A stretch of 32,313 nt of DNA from Candidatus Segetimicrobium genomatis (GTDB lineage: Bacteria > Sysuimicrobiota > Sysuimicrobiia > Sysuimicrobiales > Kaftiobacteriaceae), in the NCBI GenBank assembly GCA_005882295.1, contig VBAI01000072.1:1-32313 (forward strand), in the 5' to 3' direction. Position numbers and translations under genes: made by a program. The first letter of the stretch is position 1; each line of letters starts with the position of its first letter. The notes below the pieces were generated by a model. That model saw only the letters and a program-made list of their open reading frames with translations, did no database searches and was not told the DNA's origin. Shown here one piece after another: positions 7,241 through 13,229 of the stretch.

Positions 7241-8608
7241 TTATTTCGCTTCCGCCAGCGGACCCCGGGCCGTCGACGGCGGGACGTTCATCTCTTCGCG
7301 GTACTTCGTCACGGTGCGGCGGGCGATCTTCGTGCCCTCGGCCGTCAGCAGGCGGGCCATCTGCTCGTCGGTGAGCGGGTCTGTCTCCGCGGCGATGAGC
7401 GCGCGGATCCGCTCTTTCACGGGCAGCGATTGATCGAAGAAGAGCTCGAAACTCACCACACGGCCGCTGGGGAGCTGTGCGAACTTGCCGTCCAGCGCGC
7501 GGCTAACCGTGGACTCGCTGATGCCGAGCTCCGCAGCGATCATGGCCTTGGTCAGCGGCTTCATGTGCGCCTCACCGCGCTGGATGAACTCCCACTGCGT
7601 CTGCACGATGGTCTTCACGATGCTGGCGAACGTCCAGTTGCGGCGCGCCAGGACCTCGATGAACAACTTGGCGCGGCCGACGTAGTCGCGGACGTGATCA
7701 CGGGACTTGTCAGAATAGCCGGAGGCGGCGCGGCGCATCTGCCGCCGCAAATCACCGTAAAAGGCGTTGACGCGGAGCGCGAAGGCATCCTGCCGGCACA
7801 GCTCCACGGCGAAGCCTTCCTCGGTCTGGCGGATGATGACATCGGGGCGCGCCACTTCGGCCGGGCGGACCGCCCCGCCGTCCTGCTCGCTGCGGTACCG
7901 CTCACCCGGATAGGGGTAGCAATTGGCCTTCACGAACTCGTGCGCATCTTTGACCTCGGGGATGGTCACCCCGAGATCCTTGGCTACTTTCTCAAACCGC
8001 CGCGCGGCCAGGTCCGGCAGATGGGTCTCCACCAGCCGCTGGGCCAGCCGGTTCGCGGCGCCTGGCTCCATCACCCGGAGTTGCAAGAGCAGACACTCTT
8101 CCACGTTGCGCGCGCCGACGCCGACGGGCTCGAAGCGCTGGATGCGAGCCAGGACCGCCTCGACCTCTTCGACCTCGGCGTTCAGCTCCTGGGCCACCTG
8201 CACCGCGGTGGCTTCCATGTACCCGTTGTCGTTGATGTAGCCGATGAGCCGTTCACCGATGGCGTGGTCGCGGGCGGAGAGCCCCTGCGCCTGCAGCGTC
8301 ATCAGCAGGTGCTCCTGCAGCGACACCGGCGCCGCCATGCGGGCGAAGGGATCGAACTCCTCGTCGTCAGGCGTCCAGTTCGTCAGCGACTGCCCGCCTT
8401 CGTCACCCGACCAGTCGGCGTCCGCAGAGGCGGGCACCTCGTCCAGTTCCAGAGCAGGGTTCTCGGAAAGCTCCTGCTCAATGCGGGCCAGCAACTGATG
8501 GAGGGGCAGGACCAGGAGCGCATTCACCATCATCAGCTTGGGCACCATGCGCTGGTGCAGCTGCGGGTTGACGCCGAGTGATGCGTGAATGCGCGGATCC
8601 ATCGACAT
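7241..8608 (-). CDS. rpoN: RNA polymerase sigma-54 factor RpoN
   Basis: 455 aa, near the usual length. The N-terminal activator-interaction region is Gln/Leu-rich (LHQRMVPKLMMVNALLVLPLHQLLARIEQEL followed by NPALEL), the acidic linker follows, then the core-binding domain (LQEHLLMTLQAQ ... YINDNGYMEA ... RIQRFEPVGVGARNVEECLLLQL). The DNA-binding part has the HTH (KAMIAAELGISESTVSRAL) and the diagnostic RpoN box ARRTVTKYRE near the C-terminus, which reads -24 elements. Sigma-54 directs core polymerase to GG-N10-GC promoters and needs an AAA+ activator; one is encoded two genes upstream, and a good -24/-12 site is present at 12900. The start ATG is 16 nt after the HD-GYP stop, with AGGA upstream, so rpoN is in one transcript with it. 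Element A lies directly behind the stop codon. Confidence 0.96.
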   Translation of the reverse strand: MSMDPRIHASLGVNPQLHQRMVPKLMMVNALLVLPLHQLLARIEQELSENPALELDEVPASADADWSGDEGGQSLTNWTPDDEEFDPFARMAAPVSLQEHLLMTLQAQGLSARDHAIGERLIGYINDNGYMEATAVQVAQELNAEVEEVEAVLARIQRFEPVGVGARNVEECLLLQLRVMEPGAANRLAQRLVETHLPDLAARRFEKVAKDLGVTIPEVKDAHEFVKANCYPYPGERYRSEQDGGAVRPAEVARPDVIIRQTEEGFAVELCRQDAFALRVNAFYGDLRRQMRRAASGYSDKSRDHVRDYVGRAKLFIEVLARRNWTFASIVKTIVQTQWEFIQRGEAHMKPLTKAMIAAELGISESTVSRALDGKFAQLPSGRVVSFELFFDQSLPVKERIRALIAAETDPLTDEQMARLLTAEGTKIARRTVTKYREEMNVPPSTARGPLAEAK

Positions 8609-8623
8609 GGTGGTGTTCTGTCC

Positions 8624-10114
8624 TCAGGCCGTCTCCGGCACGCCGACGGCCTCGTCGTCCATCCCAAGGGGGCGCAGGTCGCCGGCCTGCAGGCAGGCCA
8701 GCAGGGCGCCGATCACCTGCGGGTCGAACTGCGTCCCCCGCCCTCGTTCCAGTTCTGCCAGCGCCTTCGGCACCGGCATGGCCGGCCGGTAATAACGCGG
8801 GCTGGTCATGCTCTCCAATGCATCAACGCCGGCGATGATGCGCGCCTCAACGGGGATCTGATCGCCCCGCAGTCCCATCGGGTACCCCGAGCCGTCGAAC
8901 CACTCATGGTGAAACATCACCGCCTCCACGACGCGCGGCGGGAAGTCGGCCATGGCCAGAATCTTCGCCCCCATCAGAGTGTGCGTCTTCATGCCATCAT
9001 ATTCCTCAGCGGTGAGGTGTCCAGGCTTTCGCAGGACTCCGTCTCCAATGCCGATCTTGCCGATGTCATGGAGCAGGGCGGCCGTCTTCAAATCCTCGAG
9101 GCGATCGGCACTCAGCCCCATCCGGGAGCCGATCGCTAGCGCGTACGTGACCGCCCGGTTGGAGTGTTCGCGCGTAGGATGGTCGCGCAGGTCGACGGTC
9201 GCGGCCAGCGCGTAGACGGTGTTCCAATACGACCGGCGTAGCTGTTGGGACAACCGGATCTTCTCGATCTCGCTCGAGCCCTGGGCCGCGATCACCCGCA
9301 ACACGTCGCGGTCGGAGCCTCCGAACGCCGTCGTGGACCGCAGCGCGGTGACGACGCCCACGACGCGGCCTCCGAACTGCAGCGGGACCGACAGCATCCG
9401 ACCCTCGTCGTCGGCTGTCGCTTCCGCCAGGCCGTCGGCTCTGAACAGGTCCTCCGGGGCCACCCTCCACGACGCCGAGCTCTTAGCTGCCGAATGCCTG
9501 GCCCCATCCGCCTGGCCGGTCGTAGTCACGGTCCCGGCATCGCCCGTCGCGGATGTCGTCACCATCAGCTCCTGTCCATCGTCGTCCAGCGTGACGAGGG
9601 TTACGCGCTCGGCGTTCAGTTCGTGCAGCACGGCCTCGGTGATAATCTGAAACACTCGGCCCTGATCCACGTCTCCCAGCCGGTTGCTGTGGAGATCCAG
9701 CAGGGGCTGCAGCGCCCGCAGGCGGGTGTTGCGCTTGAAGTACAGCCCTTTGCGCAGGCCCTCCTCGACGGTCTTGCGCAGGTCGTCAGGCGTAAACGGC
9801 TTCATCAAGAACCCGTTCACGCCGAGCTTCACGGTTTCCAGCAAGTTGTCAAACTCGCTGAACCCGGTCATGACCACGACGGAGACGTCGGGCGCCTCCG
9901 CCACGATCTGCCGGGCTGCCTCCAGCCCGGTCATGCCTGGCATGCGGATATCGGTGAGCAGGAGATCCGGAGTCTGCGCGCGGGCCATGCTGATCGCCGT
10001 GGGGCCGTCGGGAGCAGGGCTGACCTCATAGGTCCGGCCGAGAATGCGGACGCACAGCTCCCGGATGGACGTTTCATCGTCAACGACCAAGATTCTGGCT
10101 TTGGGGAGCACCAT
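8624..10114 (-). CDS. Response regulator with GAF and HD-GYP domains (c-di-GMP phosphodiesterase)
   Basis: 496 aa from MVLPKAR, whose ATG is close behind AAGGAG; the track's ATG at 10132 lacks an SD. Receiver domain ~4-120: ILVVDDET, phospho-acceptor in LLLTDIRMPG, switch Thr in VVMTGFS and Lys in FLMKPFTPDD. Residues ~140-300 form a GAF-like region. Residues ~310-480 form an HD-GYP domain with intact metal ligands (AALLHDIGKIGIGD, then MFHHEWFDGSGYPMGLRGDQIP, then AGVDALESMTSPRYYRPAM). HD-GYP enzymes hydrolyse c-di-GMP to GMP; the complete motif predicts activity controlled by phosphorylation and by a GAF ligand. The usual third motif DxxDAL(T/S) is present as VDALESMTS. It belongs to the block with NtrC, RpoN and the degenerate GGDEF protein, and its product would lower the ligand of the riboswitches at 28761 and 31818. 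Confidence 0.9.
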   Translation of the reverse strand: MVLPKARILVVDDETSIRELCVRILGRTYEVSPAPDGPTAISMARAQTPDLLLTDIRMPGMTGLEAARQIVAEAPDVSVVVMTGFSEFDNLLETVKLGVNGFLMKPFTPDDLRKTVEEGLRKGLYFKRNTRLRALQPLLDLHSNRLGDVDQGRVFQIITEAVLHELNAERVTLVTLDDDGQELMVTTSATGDAGTVTTTGQADGARHSAAKSSASWRVAPEDLFRADGLAEATADDEGRMLSVPLQFGGRVVGVVTALRSTTAFGGSDRDVLRVIAAQGSSEIEKIRLSQQLRRSYWNTVYALAATVDLRDHPTREHSNRAVTYALAIGSRMGLSADRLEDLKTAALLHDIGKIGIGDGVLRKPGHLTAEEYDGMKTHTLMGAKILAMADFPPRVVEAVMFHHEWFDGSGYPMGLRGDQIPVEARIIAGVDALESMTSPRYYRPAMPVPKALAELERGRGTQFDPQVIGALLACLQAGDLRPLGMDDEAVGVPETA

Positions 10115-10222
10115 GGACTCCTTGTCGTTCATGCCGCGCGTGCAACCTCGCGTCCCATGCGGCTTCTCGCGTACCGCTCTGCTAGAGCAAGTTTCATGCC
10201 GAACACATGTCTACCCGGTCGG

Positions 10223-11581
10223 TTAGCCGGTTTCCGCCGAAATATTATGTTCCTGGATTTTCGCGTGAAGCGCCGCGCGGTCGATCCCCAGCACCTTCGC
10301 GGCCTCATCCAAGTTCCAGGCCGTCATCTTCAAGACGGCATTGATGTGCCGGCGTTCAGCGTCGCCCAGCGAGAACGCCTTGGGAAACTTCGCTCCCGGG
10401 GACGGCTGTTCGTCCAGCCAGATCTCCTCGGCGTCGATGAGTTCCCCGGTGGCCAGGATGACGACCCGCTGCACGGTGTACTCCAGCTCCCGAACGTTCC
10501 CCGGCCACTGGTGGCTGCGCAGCCGTTTCATCGCCGCGGGGGTGAAGCCTTTGATCCGCTTGCCGAACGCCACCGCGTACTTGTTGACGAAGTGGTAGGC
10601 CAGCACCTGAATGTCCTCTTTGCGGTCGCGCAGCGCCGGCAACTCCAGCGGCATGACGGCCAGCCGGTAGTAGAGGTCCTCGCGGAACCGGCCGTCGGCG
10701 ATGGCCTTCTTCAGATCTTTGTTCGTCGCCGCCACGACGCGGGCGTTGACATCGATGGGCTTGTTGCCGCCCACCCGCTCGATGACCCGCTCCTGCAACA
10801 CGCGCAGCAGCTTGACCTGCATCGAGAGGCTCATGTCGGCGATCTCGTCCAGAAAGATCGTGCCGTCCTGGCCGCGCTCAAACCGGCCCACGTGGCTGGT
10901 GATGGCGCTGGTGAACGCGCCCTTCTCATGGCCGAAGAGTTCCGTCTCCAGCAGCGTCTCGGGAATGGCTCCGCAGTTGACCACCACGAATGGGCCGTTG
11001 GCGCGAGGGCTCTGGAAATGGATCGAGCGGGCCAGCAGTTCCTTGCCCGTCCCCGTCTCCCCGTAGATCAGCACGGTGGCGTCGGTCGGGGCGACCGCGG
11101 CGGCGAGCCGCAAGACGTCGCGCATTTTCGGAGATTCCCCGACGATCCCCTCGAATTTGAAGGTGCGCATCAGTTCCTGCTGCAGCGCCCGGTTCTCTTG
11201 CATCAGGCGGCTGCGTTCCAGCGCCTGGTTCACCACGATCATCAACTCTTCGGGCCGGAACGGTTTGCCGACATAATGGTAGGCGCCAAGCTTGATCGCC
11301 TGGATCGCGGTGTCGATCGTGGAGAACGCGGTGATGATGATGACCAGAGCGTCGGGGTTGAATTCCTTGATCGATCGCAGCACACTCATCCCGTCGAGCT
11401 TGGGCAGCTTGAGGTCCAGGAGCACGAGTTGGTAGCGACCGGCCTTGTACTTGGCCAGCCCTTCTTCGCCGTCGGCGGCAGTCTCCACCGCATAGCCGTC
11501 CTCGCGAAGAATCTTGGTCAGCAAATTCCGCAGATTCTCCTCGTCGTCGACCACGAGGATGGACGTACCGTCGGTGACCAT
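10223..11581 (-). CDS. NtrC-family sigma-54-dependent response regulator
   Basis: 452 aa from [15 protein letters not shown]; the track adds 32 codons upstream that do not look like protein. Receiver domain ~6-120 ([35 protein letters not shown]). AAA+ domain ~140-370 with Walker [12 protein letters not shown], Walker [12 protein letters not shown] and arginine-finger region FREDLYYRL. The sigma-54 contact loop reads GAFTSA instead of the common GAFTGA. A Fis-type HTH closes the protein ([35 protein letters not shown]). It would activate RpoN promoters after phosphorylation. No kinase is adjacent; the kinase at 13230 or that at 26167 could be the partner. The leader upstream contains repeat element B and the terminator behind the FlgN-like gene, so this gene probably starts its own transcript through the HD-GYP gene and rpoN. 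Confidence 0.92.
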
Positions 11582-11680
11582 CAGCACTCTCTTCTTGGGC
11601 CGAAATGGGGGTCCTGCGAAATCATGCCTCTGTGGCGCGGAGGTTAGACGCGCCGCAAGCGCGCCCGAGTGCACCACCGC

Positions 11681-11791
11681 GTCTACCTAGTCTACCTGGT
11701 CTACTTAGTCTGCTTGGTCTCACTGCGGGGCCGACGGAACTAGGCATGTAGACCGGGAAGACCAAGTAGACCAAGAAGACCAAGTAGACGC
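11681..11791. repeat. Inverted tandem micro-repeat element B (9-bp unit)
   Basis: The left arm (11681-11720) is about four and a half 9-bp units of the form GTCTACCTA/GTCTACTTA/GTCTGCTTG. The right arm (11748-11791) is five units of the complementary form TAGACCAAG/AAGACCAAG. The spacer is 27 nt. The element lies about 100 nt upstream of the NtrC-type gene start and beside the FlgN-side terminator. The unit sequence is unrelated to elements A, C and D, but the architecture is the same. Confidence 0.75.
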
Positions 11792-11802
11792 AGTTGTCGT
11801 GT

Positions 11803-11903
11803 AAAAAGCCCCGCCGTCTCTCTCCCGTGCGGGCGGCCTTGCAGCGTCCCCCCTGAGGTTCGCCTGCACCCGGTTCCCGCGTTCAGAAGAGCGGACGGCG
11901 GGG
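11803..11903 (-). terminator. Terminator-like 10-bp stem with long structured loop behind the FlgN-like gene
   Basis: On the minus strand CCCCGCCGTC (11903-11894, read as complement) pairs with GACGGCGGGG (11818-11809), directly followed by CTTTTTACA, a good U-tract. The 75-nt loop is GC-rich and can itself fold (a GTGC/GCAC pair is visible). This is larger than an ordinary intrinsic terminator, so an attenuator controlling read-through from the FlgN-like gene into the NtrC-type gene is also possible. Confidence 0.55.
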
Positions 11904-11918
11904 AGTTCTATCGATCCA

Positions 11919-12299
11919 TTAATTCAGGCGGGCCTGCGCCCGTGAGGTGGTCGCCGACGCGACAGCCGCCAGGGCCGGGGTCAGGACCCGCTGTGCCCAC
12001 AGGGCGCGGTTCGCGCGTTCCACCGCACCGAGCCCCCGGAGGAGCGTGCCGATCTGACGGGTGAACGCGGCCACATCCGGGACGCTGGTCGAGGTTTTGT
12101 GGCGCACCTGGCGACGCCTGGCTTCAAGATCCCGCAGGGTGACGATGTAGGCCGCCTCCAGGACAACCAGGTCTGCGGCTTCGTCAAAACGCCCCTGCTT
12201 CAGCAAGAGGTGCCGGGCCCGAGCCAGCCGCAGCAGTTCACGGTGCACGGCCAGCTCACGTTCGAGAATCTGGCGAAGTTGTCCGGCTGTGGAGCCCAT
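11919..12299 (-). CDS. flgN: FlgN-like flagellar chaperone
   Basis: 126 aa from MGSTAGQLRQ; this ATG follows GAGGTG at suitable distance, whereas the track's 147-aa version adds an unlikely N-terminus. The protein is predicted nearly all alpha-helical: LRQILERELAVHRELLRLARARHLLLKQGRFDEAADLVVLEAAYIVTLRDLEARRRQV matches the two-helix hairpin pattern of FlgN (hydrophobic heptads, a Leu-rich first helix, then a long helix ending in R/K). FlgN binds the hook-filament junction proteins FlgK and FlgL before export. The family is short and weakly conserved, so the call rests on length, helix pattern and the sigma-28/sigma-54 neighbourhood. No other flagellar structural gene is in the window; a generic coiled-coil protein remains possible. 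Confidence 0.5.
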   Translation of the reverse strand: MGSTAGQLRQILERELAVHRELLRLARARHLLLKQGRFDEAADLVVLEAAYIVTLRDLEARRRQVRHKTSTSVPDVAAFTRQIGTLLRGLGAVERANRALWAQRVLTPALAAVASATTSRAQARLN

Positions 12300-12450
12300 C
12301 GCATCACACCTCGACACGTCACCAGGGAAGTCTAGCCGGATGAAGAGCAATTCCCATGCCACCTACCGGGGCCGCTGGCGGGACAGCGCTAACACCTCGA
12401 GCTTTTGGGTATGTAGCCGATAGACAGGGTGAAGGACAGTTACGCGTTCG

Positions 12451-12479
12451 TTGACAGCATGAAGAGGCTGTGGTAGAGT
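12451..12479 (+). promoter_or_regulatory. Sigma-A/70-type promoter of micro-peptide 1
   Basis: A perfect -35 TTGACA (12451-12456), a 17-bp spacer and a -10 TAGAGT (12474-12479, 4 of 6 matches) sit upstream of the first micro-peptide gene. The expected start near 12486 gives a leader of about 108 nt. The gap 12300-12450 shows no gene or other signal I recognise. Confidence 0.65.
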
Positions 12480-12497
12480 CAGCGAGCCATGAGTATG

Positions 12498-12566
12498 GAG
12501 ACCGGCTCACATCTCGATTCGGAAGGCCGCAGGCACTTAGTTCCTTGCCGGCGAGATGACGGGTCT
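12498..12566 (+). promoter_or_regulatory. Folded 5' leader of micro-peptide 1
   Basis: Nested stems are visible in the leader: AGACC (12498-12502) with GGTCT (12562-12566), CATCTCG (12510-12516) with CGAGATG (12552-12558), and a small inner GGCA/TGCC hairpin. The fold ends just before the SD of the peptide gene. It matches no riboswitch class I know; it may control translation or simply protect the mRNA. Confidence 0.4.
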
Positions 12567-12593
12567 ATCTCAGCAGGAAGAGGGAGCAAATCA

Positions 12594-12740
12594 ATGCGCA
12601 AGGCGATCGCTGTATTCTTGTTCGCGTCCCTGATGTTTGTGGCGGCATCCGTGTCGTGGGGCCAGTCGGCCTCGACGGAGGCCACGTGGGAGTCGGCCAC
12701 CTGGGAGACTCTCGACGCCGTCCCCGCAGTCTGGGAGTAG
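12594..12740 (+). CDS. Secreted Trp-Glu-rich micro-peptide 1
   Basis: 48 aa starting MRKAIAVFLF, preceded by GAGGGAG at good spacing. The track's longer in-frame ATG at 12489 has no SD and would bury the signal peptide. Residues 1-23 are a typical Sec signal (positive start, hydrophobic core, end near SVSWG-Q). The mature part of about 25 residues carries ATWESATWETLDAVP and ends in VWE, with three W-E pairs and a net negative charge. It differs at only two of 25 positions from the peptide encoded 220 nt downstream, while the signal peptides differ widely, so selection appears to act on the mature peptide. It has its own sigma-A promoter and a strong terminator. No family is known to me; a signalling peptide for the downstream kinase is the leading idea, and an anionic surface or carrier peptide the alternative. 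Confidence 0.8.
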   Translation: MRKAIAVFLFASLMFVAASVSWGQSASTEATWESATWETLDAVPAVWE

Positions 12741-12776
12741 TTTCGGCCGTATCCAGACATCAGGACTGTTCGTGAC

Positions 12777-12815
12777 GAGGGGGTCCCACCGGACCCCCTC
12801 GTTGTTGTTCTTCTG
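12777..12815 (+). terminator. Intrinsic terminator of micro-peptide 1
   Basis: A perfect 10-bp GC-rich stem GAGGGGGTCC (12777-12786) / GGACCCCCTC (12791-12800) with loop CACC is followed by the T-rich tail GTTGTTGTTCTTCT. It lies 36 nt behind the stop codon and separates the two peptide transcripts. Confidence 0.9.
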
Positions 12816-12899
12816 GAGTTGATCCCCGCATCTAACCCTCCCTCAGGCCGGGCATGACTCTTTTAGGATCCCTCCAGGGAATCTGCGCACCGAAGGGGT

Positions 12900-12916
12900 T
12901 TGGTACGAAAATTGCT
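12900..12916 (+). promoter_or_regulatory. Sigma-54 (-24/-12) promoter of micro-peptide 2
   Basis: TTGGTACG-AAAA-TTGCT matches the consensus TTGGCACG-N4-TTGCW at all but one position, with the required GG (12902-12903) to GC (12914-12915) spacing. The predicted start at about 12927 gives a 35-nt leader to the ATG at 12962. RpoN and an NtrC-type activator are encoded nearby. The rest of the gap 12816-12899 shows no clear enhancer site. Confidence 0.8.
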
Positions 12917-12961
12917 CTATTTAGACGGTAGAAACGTTTCATCACACGGGAGGGAATCACA

Positions 12962-13111
12962 ATGAAAAAGGTCCTGACTGTCGCGGTCATGCTGATCCTG
13001 GCAGTGTGCCTGGGGGCGTCGGTGTCATGGGGCCAGACGGCCTCGACGGAGGCGACATGGGAGTCGGCCACCTGGGAGACTCTCGACGCGGTGCCCTCAG
13101 TCTGGGAGTAG
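12962..13111 (+). CDS. Secreted Trp-Glu-rich micro-peptide 2
   Basis: 49 aa, not in the ORF track because of its length. It starts MKKVLTVAVM behind the strong SD GGGAGGGA. A Sec signal of about 24 residues (VAVMLILAVCLGASVSWG) precedes a mature part nearly identical to peptide 1 (ATWESATWETLDAVP shared exactly; S/T and A/S changes elsewhere), ending in VWE. The signal contains one Cys (AVCLGAS), but it does not form a convincing lipobox followed by cleavage. The gene has a sigma-54-type promoter, unlike its twin, so the two copies of one mature peptide would be made under different conditions. The weak hairpin behind it could allow read-through into the membrane kinase 118 nt downstream. Function unknown. 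Confidence 0.8.
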   Translation: MKKVLTVAVMLILAVCLGASVSWGQTASTEATWESATWETLDAVPSVWE

Positions 13112-13123
13112 CAACGAACTGCG

Positions 13124-13145
13124 CCTGGTGGAGGATTCCGCCGGG
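13124..13145 (+). terminator. Weak hairpin behind micro-peptide 2
   Basis: A 9-bp stem with two GU pairs (CCTGGTGGA 13124-13132 / TCCGCCGGG 13137-13145) and a 4-nt loop starts 12 nt after the stop. It lacks a U-tract, so it is more likely an attenuating or mRNA-end hairpin than a full terminator; partial read-through into the kinase gene is expected. Confidence 0.4.
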
Positions 13146-13229
13146 CGGTAGTCTAACAGGGGTTGCCCGGGAGGCCGCCTGCACACGCGGGGTGGCCCCG
13201 GGCCATTTGCCTTCTCTCGCGGCGGGAAT

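Noticed and set aside
7430-8581. 383-aa plus-strand ORF opposite rpoN
   Set aside because: Shadow of rpoN; no SD, signal or domain pattern.
9245-11647. 800-aa plus-strand ORF
   Set aside because: It runs antisense to the HD-GYP and NtrC-type genes, spans their intergenic gap and has low-complexity composition; a GC-rich shadow ORF.
11681-11791. Micro-repeat arrays as CRISPR or VNTR loci
   Set aside because: Units of 7-9 bp without unique spacers, and arms in opposite orientation; no cas gene in the window.
12489-12740. 83-aa version of micro-peptide 1 starting at 12489
   Set aside because: No SD, almost leaderless relative to the promoter, and it would place an Arg-rich segment before the signal peptide; the internal ATG has a good SD.
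12594-13111. Micro-peptides as type I toxin-antitoxin toxins
   Set aside because: They have a cleavable signal and an acidic soluble mature tail, not a simple membrane helix, and no antisense RNA promoter was seen.
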